Source: Halopiger aswanensis (GTDB taxonomy: Archaea; Halobacteriota; Halobacteria; Halobacteriales; Natrialbaceae). Taken from it: a DNA stretch of 51,360 nucleotides. The position numbers and the translations under genes are program-made. How positions within the stretch are numbered: the first letter of the stretch is position 1; the number at the start of each line of letters is the position of its first letter. The DNA lies in NCBI RefSeq assembly GCF_003610195.1, contig NZ_RAPO01000010.1, positions 1 to 51,360 on the forward strand, read 5' to 3'. The notes below the pieces were generated by a model, which saw only the letters and a program-made list of their open reading frames with translations, was not told the DNA's origin and did not search any database. This document shows positions 8,534-18,559 of the stretch, one piece after another.

Positions 8534-8794
8534 ATGTCCGCTGACCGATACGCGAGCGAACAAGAGCAGAACCCGATCGGTACCGACTTCGAAAGCGACC
8601 TCAAGCGCACGGTCAACGTCGTGCGGGCGGGATTCGGGAACCTCGTCGACGAGGACGGGGACCAGAGTGAGGTCTTCGAACGCGTGAACGAGCACGTCTC
8701 GGAGATAAACGACTTCCTCGACGATGAGGATGTTCCCGCCGAGGAACAAATCGCTGCGGCCTGGTTCTTCCTCCTCCAGTTCGCCTCCGAGTAA
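8534..8794 (+). CDS. Small helical protein, short relative of the 7692/28936 family
   Basis: The 86-residue acidic protein begins MSADRYASEQEQNPIGTDFE and ends with EEQIAAAWFFLLQFASE. The last block aligns with the HEVAMALWFELRYIAE segment of the neighbour at 7692 and its paralogue at 28936. The protein seems to be a minimal form of the same fold without the acidic tail. Function unknown; placed directly before the converging HEAT gene. Confidence 0.6.
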   Translation: MSADRYASEQEQNPIGTDFESDLKRTVNVVRAGFGNLVDEDGDQSEVFERVNEHVSEINDFLDDEDVPAEEQIAAAWFFLLQFASE

Positions 8795-8956
8795 CGTCAG
8801 GCGACCGGCCCCGCCGGGATCATTTCGTCGTTGCGTGTTCTCGATGGACTCGGCACTATGTGCGACCACCAGTGTGTGAATGATGTTACCGGCTATCGAT
8901 CGCGATCCGGTGCAGTACTGCTCTGCCAATCCTGAAGGTGCAGATTCAGGTGTGGC

Positions 8957-11900
8957 TTAGTGAGAGTGACTACCAACGGTCGACCGTTCGTAGACGCCGT
9001 TCGGTTCGAGCCGGGTCAAGAGGCGAACCAGCGAAACCTTCGTCGCTGCCGTGAGGATCGGGGCGTCTCGAAGCGTTGCCTCCACGCCCGCTCTCGTCCC
9101 CGGCCGATCCATGGCCGCGTCGAGTACGATCTCCTCGTCGGACCGGAGCGCCGCGTTTAGCACGTCTGCGGCACGAGCACGAACTGACACTGGACTGGAT
9201 GCCGTGCAGCATTCGTCGAGGGCTTTCGCGACGATGGTCTGTCGCTCTCCCGTCGGGATCGCAGCGAACCGGTCGGCAGCGAGTCCGAATCCACGGCGCC
9301 GGACGTCACCGGAGGCACTGGCCGTACACTCCACCAGGAGCTCGGCTGCCGCGTCAGCCGCCCCCTCCCAGTCCGACCGGCGTTCGAACACGTCCGCCGC
9401 GGCCAGAAGGACCTCTGCCGGTGGATCGTCCAGGTTGAGTAGCCCCGTCGTGGTTTCGACGGTCCGATCGTCGGCGACTCCGAACCGATCGGCGGCAAGC
9501 CTGATGGCCATCGACTGGATCACAGGGGCGCCTGTGCGGATGACCCGCTTGAGGAGCGCCATCGCATCGGCATCGTCAACTGGGTGCGCGTTCGACCGGA
9601 TCGCGACTTCCAGCAGTGCCGTCGTGTGGTCGGGAACCAGCACCGGGAGGAGGTCACCGACGAGGTCGGCGAGGTCTGCTCCCGTCAGTGCCGGCGTATG
9701 CTCGTCGGCGACCGTCCGCAGGGCACGCTCGCTGGTCGTCGGGTCCAACTCGGTAGTCAGCGACTCGACGGCCGGACGAATCACCCCGTACGCGACGCTG
9801 TCGTCAACCACCGCGGCCGTGACGGCAGCCAATAGCGCCTCGTCGGGCACCGGTGATGACCGGTCTTCGGTGATCGGATCAAGCACGGACCGGGCCTCGT
9901 CCCAACCGACGTGTCCCGCGTCGATCGCTGCGGTGACGGCATCGCACGCTGCTGCCCGGGCTGGGCCGTAGTCGATCTCAATCCCGTGCTCGAGCACAGG
10001 TCGGGTGGTCGCCCATTCGATCGTTCGATCTTCGAGCAGCGTCTTGACGATAGCCAGCGCGTCCACCGCCGCCTCCGGATTGGTTTCCCCATTCACGGCG
10101 CGCTCGACGACGGTCGACAGCAGCGACTCGACGTCCTCGCAGTCGACCCGGCCGGCGTCGAGTAGCTGCTCGAGCGAGCCGACAGCCTCCTGCGTCACGC
10201 GGGAGTCGTTGTGGGCGATCGCGTCCTGGTACAGCGGTTGGATCGTTGACCACCCGACGGCGCCGTGATAACAGCCGCCCCCGGCGGCGTACAGCGCACG
10301 TGCGACGACGGCATCCGTGTCGTGAGCGAGGCCGTCGGCGATCAGGTCCCACGCGTCGTCCCATGTCAGGTGGTTCTCTTCGAATCCGACCACGAGGGAC
10401 CGAAGCGCCGGGTCGGCGAGTTCGGGCGAGTCCTCCGCGAGCGCCTGACGAAGGAACGATCTGAGGGCGTCCCAGTCCACCCGGTCGACGAGCCGGCCGG
10501 CCGCCTTCGTCGCTGCGATCCGCACCTCTTCGTCTTGATGAGACCGTGCCCGGCGGAGAAATGGGGCAGCGTCGTCCCAGTCGACACCGGTTGACCCGAC
10601 CGAGGCCTCACAGCAGTCGACAGCCGCGAGGATCGGCGCCGTATCGCCGTCGACGGCCGCACAGGCCTCCAGCAGGGGTTCGATGTCACCCCAGTCAACG
10701 GTCCACTCGTGGTTGACCAGCGCATCGTGGAGGACGATCATCGCGTGCTCCCGAATCGCAGGCCGGGTGTCGTCAACGGCCCGATTTAGGAACGCGATCA
10801 GGTCGGCAGGCGAGTCCGTCCCCCGGATAATGGCCTGTCCGAACAGGTCGACGGCAGACACGGCTAGTTCGCCCCCGCGATCGATCGCGTCGACGGCGAA
10901 CGGCCGCACGTCCGCCCAGTCGAAGGCGCCCTTGAAGACGCCGATGCTGACGACCTTGGTGGCCTCGTGGGCGGTCTCTTCGTCCAGTCCCAATGCGAGC
11001 ACCGGAGCGACGGCCTCCCACTTGGGGGTCGTGTGCACGACGATCGTCCCGAGCGCCTCGAGCACGGCGTCGCTCGAGATGGCGTTGCGCTCACGGATCG
11101 CGTCGGCGAACAGCGAGCGTGCCTGTCGAATGTCCACGTGCCCGTTAATAACGGCGTCCCTGACCCCGGCGATGGTTGTCTCGGCGATTGCGGTGGAGCG
11201 ATCGAGCGCCCGTTCGAGGTCGGGCCGGTAGCGGTCGAACGGGAGTTCGCCGACGGAGATCGCGGCCGCGAGTCCCATGAAGGCGGTGTGCGCCGTACGG
11301 TTGTGATCGTGGTCGAGGACCGCCTCGATGAGCGGCGTGACCGCATCCCAGCCGACGGACTCCTTCGCGGCTAGACCGACCGCCACTTCGAGGCCTGTCT
11401 CCGTGACCCGTGGAACCGGATCGTCGACGGCTGTTTCGAACCAGTCGGCGACCTCGGACCACTCCGCGTGGCCGGTCGACAGGGCGAGCCGGATTGTGTG
11501 AATCGCCTCGCGACGTACGCGGTCGCTGTCGCTCCGGATGGCGGCGTCGAGGAAGCGACGACACGCCGACCACGGTACCGGGTCGTCGTGGTTGCCGATG
11601 TCGAACCACTGCGGCGGGTTGTCACTCATCGGGTCGTGCGGCCCCCGGAATAGGAGCCCACCACCGACGGCCCGAACGGCCTCCCGGACGACCGCGTCGT
11701 TCGCATGGTCGAGCCCGGCCCAGAGGAGGTGTTCGACCGACTCGACGCTGACCGTCCCGGCCTGAAAGCCGCCTTGGATCGCGACGAACCCGGTCTGGGC
11801 AATGTCGTCGGCTGGGTGTCGAACCGCCCGATCGAGGAGATCGACGAGCGGTTCCTCGTCGATCGTGCCGGCCGTCACGGCGTGAAGCAGCGAACCGGTA

Positions 11901-14900
11901 GCCTGGTGTGCGACATCCTCCGATTCGTGGTATAGGCCGTCCCTGATCAGATGCGTGACACTCCGGAGCCGGAGCCAGCCCTCATGAAGCGCGACGCCGA
12001 TCAGCGTCAGGACGCGTTCGGCGACGGCTGCAGTCTCGTTCTCGACGCCGCGCTCGAGGAGCGGGAGCACCGTCGCGGGGTCGACTGCTCCGTCTCGGAG
12101 CCCGAGGAAGATCGTCCCGGCGGCGACTTCGGCGGAGTCGACAGACGATCGCTCGAGACACTCGGCTAAAAACGACCGGAACGGGGCGATTCCGACAGTC
12201 CCGTCTCGGATCAACTCGGCGGCTGCGGCAGCCAGGTAACGTCGCTCGTGATCCGTGGCCGTCGACGGAAGTCGATCGTAGAGCGCCTGGAGCTGCGCCG
12301 TGGTCAGCGCGTCCTTGTCCAGCAGGCGGTAGACGAACAGCACCGATGTCTCCGGATCGATATCCGACTCAAGGTCGACGGTCGTCGTCCCGCGGAACAG
12401 CGGTTCGACGAGATCGAAAGCGTCCTCCAAGGGGACTCGATCGTCGACGACGGCATCTGCGAGCAGGGCCACGATCGAGGCCAGCGTTTCGTCGTCATCG
12501 GACCTCCGGAGCGAGTGCTCCAGCCATCGGCGGGCCGTACTGTCGTTCCAGGAGACATGTCCGGCGCGGAGCAGGTCGGCGACACGAACGGCGAGGGCCC
12601 GACGTCCTACCTCCGGGACGCGCTCAAAGACCGCTCGGAAGAACGGCTTCACGGCGGTCCAGTCGGTCTCATCGGTCTCGACCGCGGTGTACGCCGCGTG
12701 GACGCCCGCTTCGACGACGGCCGGGGGCTGGCCGAGTAGGTCGTGGAACTGCGGTTCGACGTTCTGCCATTCGATCGCCCCCGCACCGAGACAGCGTGCG
12801 ATACCGATGACCGCGCCGTGCCGGACAACCGGGATCGGGCTGGCGAGTCCCCGGCGCAGCAGCGGTGCGACGGCATCCGGGTCGCAGTCCCCGGCAGCGA
12901 CCGCGTCGCCGAGCAACTCGAGGTCGAAGGCTGTCTCGACCGGTCGGTCACCACGGGAGGCGAGACGTTCGGTCGGATCCTCGTCGAGGAGGCGCTCCAA
13001 CTTGCGGACCGTGGTGACCTGCTCAAACGAGACGTCGAGGGATTGGATCGCTGCAGCGAGTGCGATGAACGCGGTCCGTCGGACGCGATACGCCGGATCG
13101 TCGAACGCGTGCTGCAGGTGATCGACGACATCGGCCCAGGGCCACTCGACGGACGATTCGTACGCGACCAACACCGTCCGAACGACGGCACAACGCACGC
13201 CCGTGTCCTCGTTGTCGGCAGCCGTCTCGAGGAGCGTAGCGAATCGCTCGCGCTCGGCGCGGGTGACCTCGTCGGGAACCGAACGGAACCTGTCACCGAT
13301 CGCCCAGATGGCCGCGACGCGCTGGGCGGTCTCCTCGGCGTCGTGATAGGCGTCCGTGATTGCCACTACCGGATCGTCTGCGGCCACCAAAGCCTCGACT
13401 TGCCGGTCGAGCCAGCGGCGTTTCTCGTCGTCGTTCCAGTCGTCTGGGGGACCTGGGTGGTCTCCGGTATCGTGCCGTCGATCTCGATCGCCGTTATCCT
13501 GGGAGGCAGTATCTACCGGATCCGACTCGCCGACCGGCCCGTCGCGCTGGTTCTCCGTCGACTCCACGCCCGCCGGTTCCTCCCGTCGATTCCCTAGAGG
13601 TAGCCGGTGCCTTACGTCGGCCGGCTCATCCGTCTGGTCAGCGGACTCGGGGACCAGACTCCGGTCCGTCTGGTGGCGCAATTCGTCGGTGTAGGTCGTC
13701 TCGATGTCTAGCGCTAGGGAGTACGTCTCTCGATCGGAGAGCCCGTATATCTCCATCGCGGTCGAGATCACGGTGGCGAGGTGTTCCCTGGGATCGGTCA
13801 CGTGGCGATCGAGGATCGTCTCGCGAAGCTCCGTCGACGGTTCGAGGCCATCGAGGTACGTCTCCACGGCCCGAAGCGTTCGTAGGCGGACGGCCCTCTC
13901 CGGATCGGTGATTAGATGTCCCAGCGTGAACAGGGCGATGTTGCGAGCTTGGTCGGTCTTGACGTCGCCGAGCGCGTGGCCGGTGGAATGGGCGACTGCC
14001 GCGCGACGAGCGGGGTGGTCTGCGGTCGCGAACTCCCCGAGGCACGTTCTCGCGATCGATCGGACACGATCGGCTCCATCCAGCGCACGGACGGCGGCGA
14101 CGGCTTTCGCCTGGAGGTGCTGCCGGTCCTGTCTCTCGAGACCGGACGGTCCGTCGGCGTTCACGGCCTCGTCGGCCGTCGAGGCATCTCCCGTTCCGCC
14201 AGTCGTTCCTGTCCGGTCTTCCTGCGAATCGGACATCGATCGGCCGATCGCGATCGCCGATGCATCGTAGGGGCCTCCGTCGGAGAAGATGTCGCTCTCG
14301 CCGGGCGTGGACACGTCGTCGACGAGCGACGACAGGGGCGCACGGCGCTGCCGGCTGTTGATGGACTCTTCGGCCTGCGCGATCGGGTCCGGCGACTCGG
14401 TGCGAGCGGCGGCGACGGGATCCGTTCCCTGGAGCACGGCCACGAGGCCAAGTGGCGGATTGTCGGCCGCGAGCGCGTGTCCGAGTGCCCCGACAGCGAC
14501 GGTCCGAACTGCCGGCTCGTCGGCCGCGAGTGCGCGGCACATGAGCCGATTCAGGTCGTCGGCCCCTGGATGGGCTCGGTACGCCCTGCCCAGGAGTTCG
14601 ACCGCGTGGGCGGTGGCTCGGGTCGCCGCCTTGAGCGACCGGTTGATCAGCGGCACGTAGTGGTCGGCGACGGTCGACGTGTCGACGAAGGCCGCGAGAT
14701 CGCCGAGCAACTCGAACATGCGGATGCGGGGCTCCACTGCGAGGTGACGATCGAGGGAGACGAGCACGCTCACGTGGGCGTCCGTGGCGAGTTCGCTCGG
14801 TGCCCGCTCGGCCACGGCCTCGAGCGCCGCGAGGGCAGCGTCCCGGACATCTTCCGGGCCTGTGCTCTTGACGCCGGCTGCGATCCGCTGTTTCTCCCCG

Positions 14901-15040
14901 GCCTGGCTAGCAGACGCCAGCGCTTCGAGCACGAACGGGAGTCGATCGACGCCCTCGACCGGCTCCCGCTCGATGGCCGTCAGCGCCGCTACGAGCGCTT
15001 CGTCGTACTGGGTCTCCACCTCGCTATCCGGTATCTTCAT
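8957..15040 (-). CDS. Giant HEAT-repeat scaffold protein, 2027 aa
   Basis: Apart from low-complexity acidic linkers (about 225-310 and 480-540), the protein is a continuous array of two-helix repeats of about 35-45 residues, many with a Trp-Asp/Glu pair at the turn, as in VGWDAVTPLIEAVLDH or HVGWDEARSVLDPI. These are HEAT/ARM-type repeats that form elongated solenoids for binding proteins. I see no enzymatic motif, signal peptide or membrane segment. ATG 15040 gives MKIPDSEVETQYDEALVAAL; no better start is visible. It is transcribed divergently from a second HEAT gene at 15241. At over 2000 residues it is very large for an archaeal protein. A scaffold or adaptor role is inferred from the fold only. 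Confidence 0.8.
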   Translation of the reverse strand: MKIPDSEVETQYDEALVAALTAIEREPVEGVDRLPFVLEALASASQAGEKQRIAAGVKSTGPEDVRDAALAALEAVAERAPSELATDAHVSVLVSLDRHLAVEPRIRMFELLGDLAAFVDTSTVADHYVPLINRSLKAATRATAHAVELLGRAYRAHPGADDLNRLMCRALAADEPAVRTVAVGALGHALAADNPPLGLVAVLQGTDPVAAARTESPDPIAQAEESINSRQRRAPLSSLVDDVSTPGESDIFSDGGPYDASAIAIGRSMSDSQEDRTGTTGGTGDASTADEAVNADGPSGLERQDRQHLQAKAVAAVRALDGADRVRSIARTCLGEFATADHPARRAAVAHSTGHALGDVKTDQARNIALFTLGHLITDPERAVRLRTLRAVETYLDGLEPSTELRETILDRHVTDPREHLATVISTAMEIYGLSDRETYSLALDIETTYTDELRHQTDRSLVPESADQTDEPADVRHRLPLGNRREEPAGVESTENQRDGPVGESDPVDTASQDNGDRDRRHDTGDHPGPPDDWNDDEKRRWLDRQVEALVAADDPVVAITDAYHDAEETAQRVAAIWAIGDRFRSVPDEVTRAERERFATLLETAADNEDTGVRCAVVRTVLVAYESSVEWPWADVVDHLQHAFDDPAYRVRRTAFIALAAAIQSLDVSFEQVTTVRKLERLLDEDPTERLASRGDRPVETAFDLELLGDAVAAGDCDPDAVAPLLRRGLASPIPVVRHGAVIGIARCLGAGAIEWQNVEPQFHDLLGQPPAVVEAGVHAAYTAVETDETDWTAVKPFFRAVFERVPEVGRRALAVRVADLLRAGHVSWNDSTARRWLEHSLRRSDDDETLASIVALLADAVVDDRVPLEDAFDLVEPLFRGTTTVDLESDIDPETSVLFVYRLLDKDALTTAQLQALYDRLPSTATDHERRYLAAAAAELIRDGTVGIAPFRSFLAECLERSSVDSAEVAAGTIFLGLRDGAVDPATVLPLLERGVENETAAVAERVLTLIGVALHEGWLRLRSVTHLIRDGLYHESEDVAHQATGSLLHAVTAGTIDEEPLVDLLDRAVRHPADDIAQTGFVAIQGGFQAGTVSVESVEHLLWAGLDHANDAVVREAVRAVGGGLLFRGPHDPMSDNPPQWFDIGNHDDPVPWSACRRFLDAAIRSDSDRVRREAIHTIRLALSTGHAEWSEVADWFETAVDDPVPRVTETGLEVAVGLAAKESVGWDAVTPLIEAVLDHDHNRTAHTAFMGLAAAISVGELPFDRYRPDLERALDRSTAIAETTIAGVRDAVINGHVDIRQARSLFADAIRERNAISSDAVLEALGTIVVHTTPKWEAVAPVLALGLDEETAHEATKVVSIGVFKGAFDWADVRPFAVDAIDRGGELAVSAVDLFGQAIIRGTDSPADLIAFLNRAVDDTRPAIREHAMIVLHDALVNHEWTVDWGDIEPLLEACAAVDGDTAPILAAVDCCEASVGSTGVDWDDAAPFLRRARSHQDEEVRIAATKAAGRLVDRVDWDALRSFLRQALAEDSPELADPALRSLVVGFEENHLTWDDAWDLIADGLAHDTDAVVARALYAAGGGCYHGAVGWSTIQPLYQDAIAHNDSRVTQEAVGSLEQLLDAGRVDCEDVESLLSTVVERAVNGETNPEAAVDALAIVKTLLEDRTIEWATTRPVLEHGIEIDYGPARAAACDAVTAAIDAGHVGWDEARSVLDPITEDRSSPVPDEALLAAVTAAVVDDSVAYGVIRPAVESLTTELDPTTSERALRTVADEHTPALTGADLADLVGDLLPVLVPDHTTALLEVAIRSNAHPVDDADAMALLKRVIRTGAPVIQSMAIRLAADRFGVADDRTVETTTGLLNLDDPPAEVLLAAADVFERRSDWEGAADAAAELLVECTASASGDVRRRGFGLAADRFAAIPTGERQTIVAKALDECCTASSPVSVRARAADVLNAALRSDEEIVLDAAMDRPGTRAGVEATLRDAPILTAATKVSLVRLLTRLEPNGVYERSTVGSHSH

Positions 15041-15210
15041 GGCCTCGTCTTCGTCTCCGCCGCCGTAGTCGGTAAGTGACTGCAGTTCGTCCCATCGTAG
15101 GTTAAACGTACTGGAGGCGGAACGACCAGGCGTGCCCGCCGAAGGCGGCGTCTCGGGAGAAGCAGATCGGTCCCAGTGGGAGTGACGTTGCCCCGATCCC
15201 GTACGTCCGA

Positions 15211-15218
15211 CTTTATAT
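15211..15218 (+). promoter_or_regulatory. TATA box for the HEAT gene at 15241
   Basis: CTTTATAT lies 23-30 bases before ATG 15241, the spacing of a leaderless haloarchaeal promoter. It sits in the 200-base divergent region between the two HEAT genes. Confidence 0.6.
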
Positions 15219-15240
15219 CAGTGCAGGAGACCGGACTCGT

Positions 15241-16857
15241 ATGTCACGAGCACTGCGCCGTGAACTCCGCTCGATAGACGACCAGTTCTCTGAGCGCGAC
15301 GGCGACGAGTTCGAGCCCGAGGAACTGGACGTGATCGTCGAGGGGATGGAGGCCTCGGAGCCCCGGACCCGAAGTTCGGCAGTTCGGCTCTTGGACACCA
15401 CGGATGTCGACGCCACGACGCTCCCGATGGACCATCTCCAGCCGGTCCTGGTCGACCTCATTAAGCAGGGCATCGACGCTGATGATCGGCGTATCAAGCG
15501 CACGGCCGAGCGGGCCGCGCGAGTCCTGGCGAAGTACGGGCTGACCGATCCCGAGGCGATCGCTGACCTCACGCACCTTGGCGAGTCGATGCTTGCGGTA
15601 TCCGATCCGCAGCTCCGGACCGGCGGCTCCGCGCTGCTCGGCCCGGTACTGATGGCCGACGACTACGAGCCCGGGGTGGACGAGGTCGACGCCATGACCC
15701 ACCACGTCGTGATGACCGTACAACTCGTCGACGGGTTCAGGCAACAGATCGACCTGATCGTGCCGGCGCTGGTCGCGCTCGCGAACTTACCGGACGACCT
15801 TCTCGACCGCGTCCCGCCACAGCTCGACAGCGTGGATCTGACGCCGTTTCTGACGGCTTCCTACGGAAAGAGCCGGCGAGGCGTCGCGAGGCTCCTGCAG
15901 ACGCTCGCGCCCACTGCCCCCGAGTTCGTAAAGAAGTATGTCCCCGACCTCACGACGCGGCTGGACGACGACGAACCGTTCGTCTCCGAGGCCGCCTCGA
16001 TCGCTCTGACCACCCTCGCCGACCGGATCGGTCGTGCGGCGCTGGAGCCGGCGCTGATCTCGCTCCCCGACGTTCTCGAGGGCGACGACCAGGCCCGACG
16101 ATCGGCGCTCCGCGTGGTCGCGGCGATGGCGGACACCGACCCCGGGATGCTCAAGCGCGTCCCCGTAGAGCGGATCGAGGCGATCGGTCGGGACCTCGAT
16201 CCCGGGTCGGCCAGTCGGGAGCGGGCGTGGGCGATTCGAACACTGGGTGCGCACGCTGCCGAGGCCGGCGCGACCGGTGTCGTCGAACTGACGGTCGAAC
16301 TCGCCTACGGCACCGTCGACGGCGCACCTGTCGACGACGCCATCGTGGCGATCACGCCGCTCCAGCGTGGCCTGCGGGACGCGGTCCTGGCAGCCCCCGC
16401 GACGGCGGCCTGTTCGGTCCCTGCCGACGCCGACTGGCCGCCAGCGGCCGATCTCGGTCCGGAACTCCCGCTTGGCCGCTTGAACAACACGATCGCCAAC
16501 CTCGATCCGAACGGAACCAGGGCAGAGCTCGCCGAGGCAGTGTCCGAGGGCGACTCAGCGGACGGCCCCGGGGTAGACTCGGCGCTGCTGGGTTACTGGA
16601 TCACCGGCTACGCCGTCCGCGGGGCGTTCCAGACCGAGCCGACGGTCCTCGACAACGTCGCGTCCATCGTCACGGACGGGGAGCAGCCTCTCCCCAGACG
16701 GCGACTACTCGCGGGCGCACTAACCGTCGTCCAGGTGCTTGAGGACCTCGACGAGTCGGCCAGCGATCGACTGGCATCTGTCGGGATGGCCCTCGAAGAC
16801 GCGTCGGACGATTCGCTCGACCTGCTCGGACGGGCCCTGCGCGCGGAGGACGATTGA
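15241..16857 (+). CDS. HEAT-repeat protein, 538 aa
   Basis: The protein is made of helical pairs of HEAT type through most of its length, for example TRSSAVRLLDTTDVDATTL, RRGVARLLQTLAPTAPEFVK and RRSALRVVAAMADTDPGMLK. Its overall look recalls adaptin or importin-like solenoids. No catalytic or membrane motif is visible. It starts at ATG 15241 with a well-placed TATA box and is divergent from the giant HEAT gene. The metallophosphoesterase gene follows 51 bases later on the same strand, so the two may be cotranscribed. Probably a binding scaffold; partner unknown. Confidence 0.8.
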   Translation: MSRALRRELRSIDDQFSERDGDEFEPEELDVIVEGMEASEPRTRSSAVRLLDTTDVDATTLPMDHLQPVLVDLIKQGIDADDRRIKRTAERAARVLAKYGLTDPEAIADLTHLGESMLAVSDPQLRTGGSALLGPVLMADDYEPGVDEVDAMTHHVVMTVQLVDGFRQQIDLIVPALVALANLPDDLLDRVPPQLDSVDLTPFLTASYGKSRRGVARLLQTLAPTAPEFVKKYVPDLTTRLDDDEPFVSEAASIALTTLADRIGRAALEPALISLPDVLEGDDQARRSALRVVAAMADTDPGMLKRVPVERIEAIGRDLDPGSASRERAWAIRTLGAHAAEAGATGVVELTVELAYGTVDGAPVDDAIVAITPLQRGLRDAVLAAPATAACSVPADADWPPAADLGPELPLGRLNNTIANLDPNGTRAELAEAVSEGDSADGPGVDSALLGYWITGYAVRGAFQTEPTVLDNVASIVTDGEQPLPRRRLLAGALTVVQVLEDLDESASDRLASVGMALEDASDDSLDLLGRALRAEDD

Positions 16858-16908
16858 TGTGATCGGGATCCGTATCCGCAGCCGATCCGGCACGGAGGCA
16901 TCAAGACT

Positions 16909-17877
16909 GTGAGTTCGCTTCGAGTATGCGTCGTCGGTGATCTTCACCTTGGGATGGCGGCCCCTTCGGACACTGCGCTGCCCCCGCTCGACGAGGCTGG
17001 CGTAGACGTTCTCGTCTCCGTCGGCGACATCGTCGATGACAATCGAGACCACGCTGACGCCGCGGAAACGGGCCACCAGTACGAGGCAGCGGGCCGAGAG
17101 TGGTTCCAGACGGTGGCCACCGAGTATGACGTCCCGATCGTTGCGGTGCCTGGGAACCATGACCCGGTCGACTGCACGGAGCGGCTGGTGTCGGATGTCC
17201 CGAACGCGGTGTGCGCACACAAGTGCGTCGTTGATGGATCTGCGTTCGAGCAGGGTTCGCCCTTGTTTGAGCCCTTTGCGCTCGTCGCCATGGGCTGTGA
17301 GCGATTCAATCTGCGCGACGGCTTCACCTACGACATCGTGCCAGAGTTGAATCCGGCCAACAGCGATGCAACTGATGACCTCGACTATCGGGCCAGGCAG
17401 ACGGCCGAGCGGATCGAATCAACGTTCGGACGGCTGCTCGCCGGTGACCTGTCCGTAGGCGAGGCCGCAACGGCGCTCGAGGTTCGCGACGCGCGTCGCG
17501 ACGCGTTCGAGCGGTGCGTCGAGACCGTCACCCGACGGTACGAGCGGCTGGTAGGGCTGTTCGACGACGCGGCGGCCGCCCCGATCCTCGTGAGCCACGA
17601 GTCTCCGTTCTTCGTCGAGTTCGACTACCACCACCAGTGGGACGGCCCCGGCGAGCGGCTCCACAGGGGATCCCTCCCTCTCAAGCTAGCGATTCGGAGC
17701 GAGGCGCCGAACGCGGCGTTCTGTGGTCACATCCACAACGCGGGCCGGGACGCTGTCGAGACCGTCGACGGCTACTGCCAGGTTCTCAACCTCGGAGCCG
17801 GTGGTGTCGCGATCGTCGACCTGGATCGGGATGCAGGAATCATCGACATCAGACGCTCCGATGGCTCGGGCCCGTAG
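16909..17877 (+). CDS. Calcineurin-like metallophosphoesterase
   Basis: The 322-residue protein carries the complete dimetal phosphoesterase signature: GDLHL (Asp11, His13), GDIVDD (Asp40), GNHD (Asn83, His84), a His in SHESPFF (about 227) and GHIHN (about 271). Members hydrolyse phosphomonoesters, phosphodiesters or nucleic acids; the substrate cannot be told here. The start is GTG 16909, which gives MSSLRVCVVGDLHLG, with the first metal ligand close to the N-terminus as usual. An insertion between the third and fourth motifs (about 120-215) is largely helical. It follows the HEAT gene by 51 bases. A remnant of another phosphoesterase lies at 34179-34361. Confidence 0.85.
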   Translation: MSSLRVCVVGDLHLGMAAPSDTALPPLDEAGVDVLVSVGDIVDDNRDHADAAETGHQYEAAGREWFQTVATEYDVPIVAVPGNHDPVDCTERLVSDVPNAVCAHKCVVDGSAFEQGSPLFEPFALVAMGCERFNLRDGFTYDIVPELNPANSDATDDLDYRARQTAERIESTFGRLLAGDLSVGEAATALEVRDARRDAFERCVETVTRRYERLVGLFDDAAAAPILVSHESPFFVEFDYHHQWDGPGERLHRGSLPLKLAIRSEAPNAAFCGHIHNAGRDAVETVDGYCQVLNLGAGGVAIVDLDRDAGIIDIRRSDGSGP

Positions 17878-18532
17878 CTGCCCGTCCTGATGCTCCACGG
17901 ACGCCCCTCCGGATTCAACCCCGGGATGATCCCTTCACTCGTGTCGACCACGCAAGCGTACTACGATAGAATAAAAAAGTGACGGCTGCCCCTGGTGAGA
18001 CGCGGTGTTCTCCTTGGAGCGGCTGGTTGGTACCAGTATGTGAACTACGACGTCGTCCGTGCACGGCGGGAGAATCGCAAGGCCGGGGTTCCGAACTACA
18101 CTCGAAGCGACTCCGGAAAGGGAAGGGATCCGGAACGTGGAGGGCTTCCGCTGCGCCGGCCCCGATCGACCGGCGACCACGTCAGGTGAAGCGCCGCTAA
18201 TCACGCGCCCGATCCGAGTCATCGAGTCGGGCACGAGCCCGGTGTCGGCCGACGTGTCTCTCGAACGGGGATTCACGAACGGGCGGCCAAACCCGGATCT
18301 CGCCCGCGGACTCGATCGTGTCGAGTGACCGATTCGCCGATCGAACGTGAATGTGAGGTCTCGGGGACGTGATCCGGCGGGCACGAAAAACGGGCCGGTG
18401 AGGTAGGATCGTCGACGTTGCTCTTAGGCGTGTCGCCTTGACGTAGCTTGTGAGCCGATTTCCCCGCGATCGGCGCCGGGATGTGGGACGACGGGACCGA
18501 TTCCCCAGTGTGAACCGTCCGGCCGTTTTATT
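17878..18532. other. Long spacer with a repeated intergenic motif
   Basis: No convincing gene. A frame from GTG 17995 gives 64 residues rich in Arg and Gly and is probably chance. The stretch contains the motif at 17971-17998 that recurs at 22635-22665. Confidence 0.4.
17971..17998 (+). repeat. Intergenic motif, copy 1
   Basis: ATAAAAAAG followed by TGACGG, CTGCC and CCTGGTGA. The second copy at 22635-22665 has the same order of blocks with three extra bases. Both lie shortly after the stop codon of a plus-strand gene. Confidence 0.5.
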
Positions 18533-18533
18533 A
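18526..18533 (+). promoter_or_regulatory. TATA-like box deciding the start of the following gene
   Basis: TTTTATTA overlaps the first ATG (18533) and lies about 31 bases before GTG 18560. That is the right spacing for a leaderless transcript beginning at the GTG. Confidence 0.4.
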
Positions 18534-18559
18534 TGATTCGGTCAGAGGACACGGGCAAC

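Noticed and set aside
8204-8929. 241-residue minus-strand frame
   Set aside because: It covers the plus-strand gene at 8534, whose product has a relative elsewhere in the window. The minus frame shows no motif.
13916-15079. 387-residue plus-strand frame opposite the giant HEAT gene
   Set aside because: Composition (Arg, Gly, Val, Asp mix without motif) and full overlap with a repeat-structured protein on the other strand mark it as a shadow.
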